Source: Mycocentrospora acerina
Lineage: Eukaryota > Ascomycota > Dothideomycetes > Pleosporales
DNA length: 64,000 nt
NCBI GenBank assembly: GCA_022701365.1
Contig: JAKUHH010000201.1
Span: 558,001-622,000, forward strand
Reading direction: 5' to 3'
Below are positions 9,152-19,396 of this stretch, piece after piece. Under the pieces are notes generated by a model. That model searched no databases. It was not told where the DNA came from and was given only the letters and a program-made list of their open reading frames with translations. Position numbers and translations under genes: made by a program. The stretch's first letter is position 1. Every line of letters begins with the position of its first letter.

Positions 9152-11956
9152 ATGTTTCGACTCAGAAGATATCGAGTCTTCTTGGCCTTTGCATTCATCG
9201 CCGTTTTTGCGCTATACAAATTTGGAACGACGTCTGGCACATCGTGGCAAGAGGCTGCATCGAGTGCGGCCGGCCACTTCAAGAGCGATGCTGAAAGCGA
9301 GCCGCATTCGGACTGGAAGCCCAAACCTCCGCCGCCGGTCGCGCAGGAGACAAGGAAATTCGAGGTTGACGTTCCTGCCGCGAATAGTCCACTATTGTTG
9401 CAGACACCACCACCGGTCGCGCCAAACACTCGTCTTGTGCATAATAAGCCATCTTCACCGTCACCGAGCCCTACTCTGGCCGAACAAGAGAAGCCGAGCA
9501 TACCTACGCCCAATTTGAATCGACCCTATGGAAAGGGACCTGACCATGCACCTCCAGCGCTGGAAGATTTCTCATCGATTACACCAATACATTGGACGAA
9601 GCTGCCTGAGCATTTCCCTGTTCCTTCTCAATCACTGATCCAACTGCCTTCTGGCAAACCGAAGTCAATACCTAAGATTCAGTTCGATTTCAAGCCTGAA
9701 GATACCGTAGCCAAAGCCGATAGAGAGTCGAAGCTTAACATGATCAGAAATGTCTTTTTGAAGTCATGGAATGGATATAAAGAGCACGCGTGGCTGCACG
9801 ACGAGCTTACACCTGTATCTGGGGGCTTCAAGGACCCATTTGCTGGCTGGGGTGCTACACTAGTTGATTCTCTCGACACGCTATGGATCATGGGATTGAA
9901 GCAAGAATTCGAGGAAGCAGTTAAGGCGCTTGACAAGATTGACTTTACGACGACCTCACGTCCTGATATTCCGTTGTTTGAGACAACGATTCGGTACTTA
10001 GGAGGTCTAATTGCAGCATACGACATCAGCGGTCAGAAGTATAAGAAATTGTTGGAGAAGGCTGTAGAACTTGCAGAAATTCTCATTAGCGCCTTTGACA
10101 CACCAAATCGGATGCCTGACACATATTACTATTGGAGACCCCAATTTGCATCAAAGAAGCGTCGCGCCAGTACCCGTGTAGTTTTAGCAGAGATTGGTTC
10201 GATGTCCGTGGAATTCACTCGTTTGGCACAACTTACCGGAGAACACAAGTATTATGATGCGATTGCGCGCATCACAGATCTGTTGGAAGAGTTTCAGAAA
10301 AACACAAGGCTCCCTGGAATGTGGCCTACGACATTTGATGCCTCGGGTTGCAAGACAAATTTCATTGACACATCTATCCAACAACCGTTGAAAGCGCCGG
10401 CCTATAAGCCAGCAGAAAAACTGCCTGTTGATGTTAGCAGTCCGAAAGTAGCGGCTACTCCAACACCAACGGAGAAGCTTTCGCCAGGAGGAAATAAGTA
10501 CGTCCCCTTGGATTTGCCTGAGCCTATTGTACTAGTTCCAAACGGACAAAATCCGACATGGGTACCGTCGAAGGATGAAGAGTCAATCGCTCCTGGAGTA
10601 CCTGGGAAAGGCAAGATCACTAACTGGGACGGCGATGCTCTCAGAAAGCGGCAGCTTGATATAGATGACACTCGTTCCGAAGATCCAACGCCAGCCATGC
10701 CAACACCTCCAGCATGTGTATCACAAGGATTCGCCTCGTCCTCTGACTATGGTCGCGAGGAGTATACACTTGGCGGTATGTCCGACTCTACCTACGAATA
10801 TCTGTCTAAGGAATGGCTGTTGCTCGGTGGCCAAGTTGAGAAGTACCGCACCATGTACGAGCAGTCCATGGACGTCGTTAGAAAACATCTTGTCTTCCGT
10901 CCAATGCTTCCGAACGAAGATGACATCTTATTTGCGGGAAAACTCTATGTTCCACCGCCTACAGATGCCAGCTCTGAGTCGGATTTTGAAGGCGAGAATG
11001 CCCATCTTACCTGTTTTGCTGGTGGCATGTTGGGTATGGGTGCCAAGATTTTTGACCGACCAGAAGATCTTGAAATTGCGAAAAGGTTGACAGAAGGTTG
11101 CGTGTGGAGCTACAATATGACACAAACGGGTATCATGCCAGAGTCATTCGAGGCTGTTGTCTGCGAGAGCACGAAGGAATGCGCCTGGAACGAAACGCTT
11201 TACAAGGAAACTATTGATCCTAGATCTGATTACCGCCTACAGAGTTACAAAGAGCAGATGCAGTACTACGAATCACAACTCGCGTCTGCGTCATCCTGGT
11301 ACGAAAATCAGATCGCCGCCATGACCCTCACTCCTACAACATCTGCGCCCGCCGTTTTCGAAGCGCGTGCTACACAAAGCCTGGTCTACGCCGATATTGA
11401 CAAGCGGCAACTCGCTGACCTAGAAGATGATTACGAACCCTCGATTGTGTCTTCCACAGTCCTGCCATCGCCAAGTGTTACTCTGCCAGCTTTCCCCGCA
11501 CTCTACAGCCCCAGAGTCCCATTATCTCATGAAGAATACGTCGAGTATCGAATTGATGAAGAACGTCTCCCGCCCGGCGTAACAAAAATCCCACGTCGAG
11601 AGTATATTCTCCGGTTGGTCTATCCTTTCTTTGCTAAAGAACTCCCACTAACATATCATAGTCCTGAAGCCATAGAATCCGTATGGTACATGTACCGCAT
11701 CACTGGATCTGCGCATTGGCGTGAAGCCGGTTGGCGCATGTTCCTTGCCGTCAACGAATATACAACCACCACGTATGGGAACAGTGCGATTGATGACGTT
11801 ACAAAGACCAGCCCAGTCCTACGGGATAGCCAGGAATCATTTTGGTTGTCAGAAACCTGCAAGTATTTTGCTCTGCTATTCAGTGAGGAGGAAGTTGTGA
11901 GTTTGGATGAGTGGGTACTCAACACAGAGGCACATCCTTTCAGACGACCGGAATGA
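9152..11956 (+). CDS. GH47 class I alpha-1,2-mannosidase, large
   Basis: Intronless, 934 residues from the first in-frame ATG. It begins MFRLRRYR followed by one hydrophobic segment at about 9-25, a type II membrane anchor for ER or Golgi. Family GH47 signatures are clear: DPFAGWGATLVDSLDTLWIMGL near residue 225-250, EIGSMSVEF, CFAGGMLGMGAK, PEAIESVWYMYRITG and, at the end, DSQESFWLSETCKYF with NTEAHPF, whose Thr usually binds the catalytic Ca2+. Role: trimming alpha-1,2-linked mannose from N-glycans. It is far longer than the usual 500-600 residues because of a Pro/Ser/Lys-rich stem and two insertions within the catalytic domain, at about residues 400-535 and 700-800. Both are rich in Pro, Thr and Ser and look like surface loops. 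An ER quality-control (EDEM/Htm1-like) role is possible, but the sequence does not decide this. Confidence 0.9.
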   Translation: MFRLRRYRVFLAFAFIAVFALYKFGTTSGTSWQEAASSAAGHFKSDAESEPHSDWKPKPPPPVAQETRKFEVDVPAANSPLLLQTPPPVAPNTRLVHNKPSSPSPSPTLAEQEKPSIPTPNLNRPYGKGPDHAPPALEDFSSITPIHWTKLPEHFPVPSQSLIQLPSGKPKSIPKIQFDFKPEDTVAKADRESKLNMIRNVFLKSWNGYKEHAWLHDELTPVSGGFKDPFAGWGATLVDSLDTLWIMGLKQEFEEAVKALDKIDFTTTSRPDIPLFETTIRYLGGLIAAYDISGQKYKKLLEKAVELAEILISAFDTPNRMPDTYYYWRPQFASKKRRASTRVVLAEIGSMSVEFTRLAQLTGEHKYYDAIARITDLLEEFQKNTRLPGMWPTTFDASGCKTNFIDTSIQQPLKAPAYKPAEKLPVDVSSPKVAATPTPTEKLSPGGNKYVPLDLPEPIVLVPNGQNPTWVPSKDEESIAPGVPGKGKITNWDGDALRKRQLDIDDTRSEDPTPAMPTPPACVSQGFASSSDYGREEYTLGGMSDSTYEYLSKEWLLLGGQVEKYRTMYEQSMDVVRKHLVFRPMLPNEDDILFAGKLYVPPPTDASSESDFEGENAHLTCFAGGMLGMGAKIFDRPEDLEIAKRLTEGCVWSYNMTQTGIMPESFEAVVCESTKECAWNETLYKETIDPRSDYRLQSYKEQMQYYESQLASASSWYENQIAAMTLTPTTSAPAVFEARATQSLVYADIDKRQLADLEDDYEPSIVSSTVLPSPSVTLPAFPALYSPRVPLSHEEYVEYRIDEERLPPGVTKIPRREYILRLVYPFFAKELPLTYHSPEAIESVWYMYRITGSAHWREAGWRMFLAVNEYTTTTYGNSAIDDVTKTSPVLRDSQESFWLSETCKYFALLFSEEEVVSLDEWVLNTEAHPFRRPE

Positions 11957-12394
11957 AGAAGCATAAATATAAAGACAAGAATGTTAGGCAATTGCATAGC
12001 TTGAGATATTGTTTAAAGATGCATTTGAAACCGAGTTAGTTTAAAGAGCATTGCAGTTTAGGCAGAGTGTTGCGTGTCTGCGAGAGTACTGATCCAAGTG
12101 GAATCACATGTGAGTTGTGACGCCTTCATGTACAGTGCTCATTCTTCTTAAATAGATATTATTTGTCTGGGACAGATCTGCTTATCAAACGTTTTCACTG
12201 AGGGGGTTAGTTATACATTCATAGTACGTAGTACATTGTAGCGTTTAATTGAGTTTGGGCTATTGGCTTAGTCTGGTACAGCACATTTCACCGTATAAGC
12301 AATTGACACACAGGTAGAGAATGAATCTATATCTATAAACGTCAGGTTTGCCCACTTAGGATGGAATATTGAGACTGGAAGAGAGTATTTGGTT
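11957..12394. other. convergent 3' flanks, GH47 and EthD genes
   Basis: The two genes point at each other here. The 438 bp are AT-rich and hold both 3' UTRs. I see no additional gene. Confidence 0.5.
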
Positions 12395-13117
12395 TCAATT
12401 CACAAGCTTATCCACGCCACTTCCTGTTTTTTCCTCACTATTCTCCTGACTCAACATGCCAGTACTCATAATGAGCCGCGCATCTCCTGCCAACACACCA
12501 TCCGTCCCCCCTGGTTGAGATATGCTGGGGCCAAAGACGAGGTTGTCATAACCTGTCATGACGTGATACCCCTTCGTCATATCCGCGAAACGCTTTCCAC
12601 AACCTGATCGTTCTTAGTAAACCCTTTCTGCACCTTTAGTAAAACGAAAAGTACATACCAACAAGATGGTCTGAAGCATAGATAGACTTCATAAACGCGA
12701 TGAAATGGTCCACACTTTTTGCGTGAATCTCTGCACACCCATCGTACGGAGCAATCTGCATCGTACCTCCGCTCACCTGGAGTAGCGGTTCAAGTTCTGC
12801 CCTATGTTTAGGCTCTTGGTGAAACTATATTCTTTGGTAAACAAGCTTGTCTCCTCATCATCATGTCTTGGATAGCGCACCTGAACATATCGTATGATAT
12901 TCACGCTTGCGTCTGGTGTTTGCATGGTAAGGTCTGCATGTACGCTCTTCCAGTGCTCGTGGAAGAACTCATCGCTGACATCTGGCTTCTTGTTGAGGAA
13001 TATGAGAGCGCGAAAGTATGGTTGCTGGTTGGAACCGCTTCCAAGGGCGAGTTCTGAGAATTGGTAATTGTGGATATGATGGTTTGGGCAGGGTGATGGC
13101 TCAGAAGAGAACTTCAT
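12395..13117 (-). CDS. EthD-domain protein
   Basis: Three exons, in gene order 13117-12843, 12801-12659 and 12603-12395, give 208 residues in frame. The first intron is short (41 nt) and its boundaries are the least certain point; it has a CTAAAC branch-like site. The protein contains YFRALIFLNKKPDVSDEFFHEHW followed by HADL, the ferredoxin-like dimeric alpha-beta barrel start of EthD-type proteins. The second half has the similarly conserved KSVDHFIAFMKSIY and MTKGYHVMTGYDNLVFG. Fungal EthD proteins are small, mostly of unknown reaction; some work in polyketide cyclisation or ether degradation. There are no biosynthetic neighbours here, so I assign no substrate. The closest upstream gene is the divergent GST, 1.66 kb away. 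Confidence 0.78.
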
Positions 13118-14652
13118 CGTAAAATACTAGATGTATGAACTTTTTATGTGATTGAGGATGAAGTATTGGTGATTTTGTTTAGTAGAGGGCGAGAGGTCGA
13201 AATATATATGCTTAAAGATACAGTTTGGCCTGCATATAAAAGGCTGTGTGAAATCCAGACGCTGACGGGGCGTATAAGCTGCCTGCATGAATTCCCGTAT
13301 ATGATACGCTCAAGAACAACCGAAAAGTAGGCAAGCATGATGACCGGACGGAATAAGATAACTGTTACGAAAAATCGGAAGCACGATGAGAGACTGCGAA
13401 AAGCTGAACGGGGCGAGAAAGATAATACATCGAGAAGGCATACCTTCTAAACTGCGTATCTATATGTAAAACGCTCAATCGAACTAAGTATTGGAGAAAA
13501 AACTTACTTCAGAGTAGGAAGGGGTTGGGCCAAACTCTTGGCAGCTGAAATCTTGAGAAGAAACGGGCGCATCGTCTGGTGGAAATAAAGCACTTATTTT
13601 TGGCCGATAATGAGACGGTAACCGCCCTGGCGTCATCTTACCCTCAGTGAAGGACCTATCTGGCTTCAACTGACCCCGTGTTACTCCAATCTTTCCATAA
13701 CTGTTTGAGTATGAATTCGAGCGGAATCTGCTTCTCTTTTCGCAGGTCTATGACAGACCGCTCAGCTAAATACTAAAGCCTAGCCATAACTACTGTCCTC
13801 TGTAAAGTTCATATATACAATGGTACATGTAAGATTCATGCTCGCAGGTGGCTCTTTCTCATACCAAAAAGTTATAAGAGAATAAAGTGGTTAAATTATA
13901 GCATATTCTGTAGACCAATGAAGATGTAAGAGAAATGGTACGACTATAACCCTCCTTAGAAACAGGTTCACCGTATGTTTGCTTACTATTGATGGCGGAG
14001 GTCAATCTTACTTGCTTCAAGGTAAAGAGCCATGTCCATCTTGGTTTTATTATTATTGCAGCGGCTTGTAAGAAGACAGTCATTGCATGATGCGTTGCTA
14101 CTTGCATGTTCGGAATATCAGTATCTATTTGGGACGCGCAGCCTCCCGCAAAAACCTGGCAGCTCGCGCGACACGTCGTCTTTTCAATGTGAGTAACTAG
14201 CAACTACGACAATGAAGCTTTGTCGATGCTGCAAGGGACTGGAAAACTTTGTATTTGTTTACGTCTTTTACGGCACTCAAAGCAATCATTAGAGAGTTAG
14301 CCGACTGCTGGTGCTCATAGGCGCACTCATCCTGAAGCCTCTTCTGCTCAATCCAACATTCGCTTTGCGCCTCAATTTGCCAACGGATTTTTTTTCGAGA
14401 AGGCCTAAACCCTGACTTTGCTGTGCCTTGAACTGAGAACGTCGTAATCGGAACAATTAGCCAAGTTTCTTCGAGTTCTGCCGGTACCCGGTTTTCCAGG
14501 GTGTGAACTTGCTTTGCAGGGGTCTGAGTCTGAATGACCTAGGACGAACACCTAACTTACCGTATAGCCGTTGGATATGAAGCCTGAGACAAGGATATCG
14601 TGGTCGGCTAATACCAGCGACGGTCCGTCTCGACAGACTTGCATCTCACGAT
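13118..14652. other. long spacer between EthD and GST genes
   Basis: About 1.5 kb between divergent genes, rather AT-rich. An open stretch on the minus strand at 13484-13640 ends at a GTAAGT donor-like site and could be an exon, but it has no ATG at its head and no motif I recognise. Nothing else is supported. Confidence 0.45.
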
Positions 14653-14696
14653 TGACGTCAGTGAAGCGAGTTCTGCAATACTTGCAACGTATAAAA
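14653..14696 (+). promoter_or_regulatory. CRE palindrome and TATA box of GST gene
   Basis: A full TGACGTCA palindrome at 14653-14660, the consensus for Atf1/CREB-type bZIP factors, is followed about 30 bp later by TATAAAA at 14690-14696. The GST start codon is at 14777, giving a leader of about 50 nt if transcription starts 25-35 bp after the TATA box. Such bZIP sites commonly drive oxidative-stress genes, which fits a GST. That regulation is inference. Confidence 0.55.
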
Positions 14697-14776
14697 GTTC
14701 AATTGACTGCTGCTACCGATTGTTCACTTGTTCGAAGACTAAATTATTCCTGCTACTGTTTACATCTTTTATCGCA

Positions 14777-15625
14777 ATGGTTCTCATAATCCATCATCTT
14801 GGCCTATCGCAAAGCGAGAGCATCCTCTTCCTTTGCGAAGAACTCGGTGTCGACTACCGCATGATCAAATACAACCGAAATCCCATACTTGCACCCATAA
14901 GCCTCAGAGGTCGTCCAGGAAACCTTGCTGGAAATGCGCCATTCATCGAAGACCCGGAAACTGGGATCACCCTGTCGGAAAGCGGCGCTATTTGCGAATA
15001 TATCCTCACGAAGTACGCCAACATCAGCAAAAAAAGACTATCGAAGCAATATGGCGAGAAGAACTATACAGACTATTTGTTCTGGCTGCACTTTGCCAAT
15101 GCATCTTTACAGCCCTTATTAACGCGAGCGTTAAGTTTCGAGATGGCACAATTGCCCAAAAATAATGGCGCAAGCGAATGGACAACACAGAGTCTTCATC
15201 ATACGCTCCAACTGATAGACAATCGTTTGCGAGAGAACAGGTGGCTAGCTGGGGAAGACTTTACGGCTGCAGACATTATGACTGTATTCTCGCTCACTAC
15301 ACAACGCTACTTTGGTCCATCGCTTAGGCTTGGAGGGTATTCAAACATACTGCGATACCTGAGGGATGTTGGTGAAAGACCGGCTTATCAGAGGGCGATG
15401 CAGAGAGGCGATCCGGAGATGCAGGTGCTCCTGAGTGCTGAAGCGCCTTCACAATCGATACTTATGGTTGGAGGTGTGGAGTCCGACATATGGAAGAAGA
15501 AAGGCGGAAGATATGATGCACATACAGACTACAAGGGTGACCCGTTCATCATGAGGGCGGATTCTGGGAATGGTGCTGAGTACGCTACAGGCTTACACGC
15601 GAGAGATGAACAGTGTGCGGCATGA
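14777..15625 (+). CDS. glutathione S-transferase, Gtt1-like
   Basis: Intronless, 282 residues. The thioredoxin-fold N-terminal domain runs from MVLIIHHLGLSQSESILFL through APFIEDPETGITLSESGAIC; the S-E-S-x-A-I segment (usual G-site) is intact. The helical C-terminal domain has WLAGEDFTAADIMTVF, with the N-capping box aspartate of GSTs. The HHLxxSQSExxxxLCEEL pattern resembles fungal Gtt1-type enzymes, which conjugate glutathione to electrophiles or reduce peroxides. The enzyme body should end near residue 225; about 55 extra residues follow, ending DEQCAA, with no motif I recognise. The open frame continues upstream, but the TATA box at 14690 makes 14777 the sensible start. Confidence 0.88.
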   Translation: MVLIIHHLGLSQSESILFLCEELGVDYRMIKYNRNPILAPISLRGRPGNLAGNAPFIEDPETGITLSESGAICEYILTKYANISKKRLSKQYGEKNYTDYLFWLHFANASLQPLLTRALSFEMAQLPKNNGASEWTTQSLHHTLQLIDNRLRENRWLAGEDFTAADIMTVFSLTTQRYFGPSLRLGGYSNILRYLRDVGERPAYQRAMQRGDPEMQVLLSAEAPSQSILMVGGVESDIWKKKGGRYDAHTDYKGDPFIMRADSGNGAEYATGLHARDEQCAA

Positions 15626-16012
15626 TCACTCGAAGTGCACTGATTTCATTGAGCTAAGTCATATATTCCCGGTTAGGCTAGTTAGTTTTTAATCTCGGCA
15701 TGTGTTGCTCCAAACTTGCCATGTTCGTTGCTCATTCTTGATCTGCTACATGTGCGGGTTGCATGACGAAGTCAGCAACCTACACCTTTCTCTCGTAAAT
15801 CTTGCTGATCTGAAGTCGAGCATCAGCTCTTAACCACCAAGCTTACTGGAAATACGATTAAAAACTTATCTTATCTGTCTACCGCACAGTTTGTTCCCTA
15901 CAGATACAATTTCCGTGCTCGTGTTACCCGAGACCCGATGCCACGTCGACTACTTTACAATCCTAAGGCTTGGTTGCACAACGGACTATACTATGCTGTA
16001 GCTGCAAAACCG
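15626..16012. other. 3' flank of GST gene
   Basis: Downstream sequence leading into the poly-C tract and assembly gap. No gene is supported here. Confidence 0.5.
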
Positions 16013-16209
16013 CCCCCCCCCCCCCCCCCCNNNNNNNNNNNNNNNNNNNNNNNNNNNNNNNNNNNNNNNNNNNNNNNNNNNNNNNNNNNNNNNNNNNNNN
16101 NNNNNNNNNNNNNNNNNNNNNNNNNNNNNNNNNNNNNNNNNNNNNNNNNNNNNNNNNNNNNNNNNNNNNNNNNNNNNNNNNNNNNNNNNNNNCCCCCCCC
16201 CCCCCCCCC
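16013..16209. other. assembly gap of 162 N inside a poly-C tract
   Basis: N occupies 16031-16192. It is bounded by 18 C at 16013-16030 and 17 C at 16193-16209. The simplest reading is one long C homopolymer, or two, that could not be sequenced or assembled through. The 162 N may be an estimate of the missing length. Confidence 0.95.
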
Positions 16210-17214
16210 AAACAACGTAATAAAATCCGCCTCTAATGCGAAACGCTAAGAAAGAAGGATTGAAGTCATAGATTAGTCGGCTCACCAGAACCAATGCTAG
16301 CAAGCATGTGAGCAGGGAAGCAAGCGAACGCGCTTCTTCTTCTTAAACCGTTTGCAACATCTGCTTGTGCACATGAGGTGGGTGTTTTCAACGGCTTATG
16401 CGTTTTCCAGAACGGGCGACCAGAGTAATCTGCGAAGTATGCTCATCGCCAAGCCATCAGCCTCACCGATGAAACTTTTGGTATGTTGCAGCCTTTATTA
16501 CACAGAACGCATTCGAGGGCCTTGCCGCCGTTCATGACATACTGTTTATTTACCACGAATTTGAGGATCTGCGTAGGAACATTCCAACTGGCCAAATACT
16601 TTGCTCAGAGCGAGGGTACCAGAAGTGGTGCTGTGGCTTATCCAATAAATGGTTCCACCAATTGCAACCGAGAGAATATTTGAGGCTAAACATTTACGAT
16701 TAGGTGACAATGCGGGTAAATCCGAAAAAGAAACACTTGTGGATGATAGCCGTAGCACCATCTGCACATTTCAGGAAAAAAACGTTGGTGTGATTTCTAC
16801 GCAACTAAGTTTGGGCTCTCAGAAAGGATAAGCTTGTTGAGAGCATTCATTTTCCCAAGAATAGCTACTTGTTGCTAAGCCTCGTTAGCTGAATACCTCC
16901 AACCAGCCCCTGCAAGCCACGCTTATCCTACCCCGCTTGTGGAATGAGGAGCGACAACCGCCTATGCAGCATCAGCCACTGAAAACAGACTGTGCCGCTT
17001 CGATGTTGTGTGATTGGGTGGGTGTTTCATACTTTGGCCTAAAAGGTGGAAAACCTTAAAGATCGGGTACATGAGGCTGATGTTGCTGACAAGGTTTCTC
17101 ACAAGCTGACGGTGGTGAAACATATAAGATCATCCCGCAGAGCCACATTCGACAGCGGTGCGCATTCGTCTGTTGAAGGAACGGGCCTAACAAGCCATTT
17201 CATTTCAGGACAAG
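16210..17214. other. intergenic after gap, no supported gene
   Basis: About 1 kb. A minus-strand open stretch at 16546-16767 has 73 codons with no homology I recognise. The part next to 17215 serves as promoter of the membrane protein gene. Confidence 0.45.
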
Positions 17215-18254
17215 ATGGCAGCAAACTCTTATTATAACCCGCAATCTCTCGTAGCGCATGAACAAAATCAACATCTCCTCTCCCCCACCATGTCCTCTCC
17301 TGGAATTTCATCATTCCCTTCGACACCAGTTAAATCACATCATTTCGTCTCGACAGATCAGACACAATACCAGCACGGGCCAGCCCTTGAAGAATACAAC
17401 GAAGTAAAAGATGCGGGGAAAAGTGATGCTGTATGTGCCGTGCCCAGTCGCTCTCAATCGTAGCCTTGAACACGTTCCGTGGACAAAGTGAAAAAACAAG
17501 GAAAAATTATCAAGACATGCTAACACTCGCAGTTTCTCAAAGCAACCATTCGTCACCTGCGACTTGTATCTCGCACTGTCGCCTTGCTCATCTCCATCGC
17601 TGTTCTGGTGCCCATGAGCATGACGCTCGTTAAATTTCTTCGCACCCAAAACGTCTACCTCGTCTCCACCAAAGCAACCGGCGAAAGGGGACCACGTACC
17701 GCATGGGCAAAAGGTACAAAAGCCTGGCCAACATACATGTACTTTTCCGTTGCCGCTCTTTCGGTTATACTCAACTTCACCACACTTGTGAGCTACAAGT
17801 TTGGTGTTGCCAAAGCGAACACTGCAAGCTACATTGCTTCCGGGTTTAGCTGGGTCGTTTTAGTCGGGAATGTGGTCGTGTGGAGTATAGCGGCGAGTGT
17901 GTATCGAGCGGAGAAAGGCGATGATAAAACCGCCAAAGATATTTGGGGGTGGACATGCAACGCACCAGCTGTGGTCAAGAAGGATTTTGAGAAACAGGTG
18001 AATTTCAACCAATATTGCGATATTCAGGTACGTTTCCCACCCCTTTCAACTAAGGATTACTTCTTAGTTGCTTTTGATTGATCTGGTGGCTAATAGAATG
18101 GGTTTAGACCATTGGCTTTAAAATCGGGGTTGCGCAGGCTGCAGCTGCATTGTTGACTGTTTTCATTTACGTCTTGGTGTACATCCGCCAGCGGTCAAAG
18201 AAGAATCATAAACAGAAGATGAGGCTTTCAGGAATGGCAGGCCAGGTATTTTAA
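17215..18254 (+). CDS. four-TM membrane protein, unknown function
   Basis: Three exons, 17215-17430, 17533-18027 and 18108-18254, give 285 residues in frame. The first intron (102 nt) starts GTATGT and ends CTCGCAG; the second (80 nt) ends GGTTTAG. The N-terminal 80 residues are polar, Ser/Pro-rich and probably cytosolic (MAANSYYNPQSLVAHEQ...). Four hydrophobic segments follow at about 85-105, 135-156, 163-190 and 240-262, and the protein ends in a basic tail RQRSKKNHKQKMRL. The arrangement resembles the many small fungal four-TM proteins, but I recognise no named family. A long polar loop with two Cys (WTCNAPAV, QYCDIQ) lies between TM3 and TM4. The splice joints keep both frame and hydrophobic pattern, which supports the model. 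Confidence 0.75.
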
Positions 18255-18805
18255 TTAGTACCTATGGGATCGTTTTTAAAGCAAGATTGTGAAATGAGTC
18301 TTGTGAAACGTGAAACGGTTGATAGATGAGTTGAAGATAAAATCAGCAACGTTCTCGTATCTAGCTGTTGATAAGCGTTGAGAGTAGAGGGTGCAGGAAG
18401 CGGACGTACATGAGTGTCGACTACAAGGCACGGAAGCGAAGTAGATATAAAGTGAACAAGATGACATCAAAATGTTTTCCGGCACACGTACGAGCCGTGA
18501 AAAATGTGACATCAAGTGTAAAACTATTCCTATACCATAGTAGTTTGTGCGTATACAACTTGGGTTAGTATAATTGATGTTGTCATCCAACAAGTGAGCA
18601 CAAATTCAATAGTCAAAAAAATTGTAGGCAAAATGTATCGATGTCAATGTCGAATTACTATTCTATAAGTTCGTAGTTTTGTATGTACAAGTCTTTAAGT
18701 TAAAGAAAAAACCATGCTATGCAACGCTGTTACAGGGTAGGAAAAAATCCAATATTTACAGGCACTCATCCCATTGCTCGTTGCTTGCGACTCAAGTGTC
18801 ACATT
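18255..18805. other. convergent 3' flanks
   Basis: AT-rich 551 bp between the four-TM gene and the PhiA-like gene, which converge here. No additional gene is seen. Confidence 0.5.
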
Positions 18806-19396
18806 CTACTCCTGAGTGTAGGAGCACTTGACGGGGTCGGTCTCCTTAAGGGCCTTGACAAGAACACCGAGGCAGCCGCTGTTGCCACCGGGGTTGGTAT
18901 TACCAGCGAGCCAGAGGCTGTAGCCGCCGTCCTTGGCATTGGGGCAGGCCTGGAAGCCAGTAGAGGGGAGGTTGTTGTTCTGCTTGAAGACGAGGTTGCC
19001 GTCCTCAATGGCGAAGGGACCGCGCTCCTGGTTGCGGCCAATGCCCTGAACACCAGTGGTGTACTGGATCACGCCCTGACCCATGCCGGAGCGGTCAACG
19101 TAGACCTGCTGGGGTGGGTTGGCGGTGTAGAGGTAGAGGTCACCGGCATCGTTGAGCTGGAATGAGGCGTAGTTGACATCTACGCCGCAGGATGCGCCCT
19201 GCTTGGGCTGGTTGACTCGCAGACCACGGGAAGCGGCCTGGACGGAGCCGTACTGGAGGTCAGAGCCTGAGCGGATGGTCATCAGGCGGAAGACATCGCC
19301 GGATGCGATTTGAGTGTCGTTGGAAGAAGAGCCGCAAGGGGAGGCCGAGACAATGGCGGCGGTGGCAGCAGCGAGAGTGGCGGTGGTGAACTTCAT
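18806..19396 (-). CDS. phiA: PhiA-like secreted cell wall protein
   Basis: Intronless, 196 residues. An N-terminal signal peptide (MKFTTATLAAATAAIVSA, cleavage near residue 18-20) precedes a mature domain with FRLMTIRSGSDLQYGSVQA and a C-terminal YSLWLAGNTNPGGNSGCLG followed by a Cys-containing SYTQE end. This pattern matches the PhiA/Asp f 34 family, Cys-poor cell wall proteins required for phialide and conidium development in Aspergillus and reported as an allergen there. Codon use is strongly biased to C-ending codons, as in highly expressed secreted proteins. A TATATAA sequence lies about 125 bp upstream on the minus strand (plus positions 19520-19526). The leader is rich in CAACA/CATCA repeats. 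The assignment rests on motif resemblance only. Confidence 0.8.
   Translation of the reverse strand: MKFTTATLAAATAAIVSASPCGSSSNDTQIASGDVFRLMTIRSGSDLQYGSVQAASRGLRVNQPKQGASCGVDVNYASFQLNDAGDLYLYTANPPQQVYVDRSGMGQGVIQYTTGVQGIGRNQERGPFAIEDGNLVFKQNNNLPSTGFQACPNAKDGGYSLWLAGNTNPGGNSGCLGVLVKALKETDPVKCSYTQE

Noticed and set aside
13484..13640. Minus-strand open stretch ending at a GTAAGT donor, with two tiny possible downstream exons
   Set aside because: No ATG at its head, no recognisable domain, and the proposed exons add only about 15 residues.
15938..16303. Poly-Pro/Gly frames across the gap
   Set aside because: They read through N and poly-C only.
16546..16767. 73-codon minus-strand frame
   Set aside because: No family resemblance and no convincing splice partners; possibly a relic.
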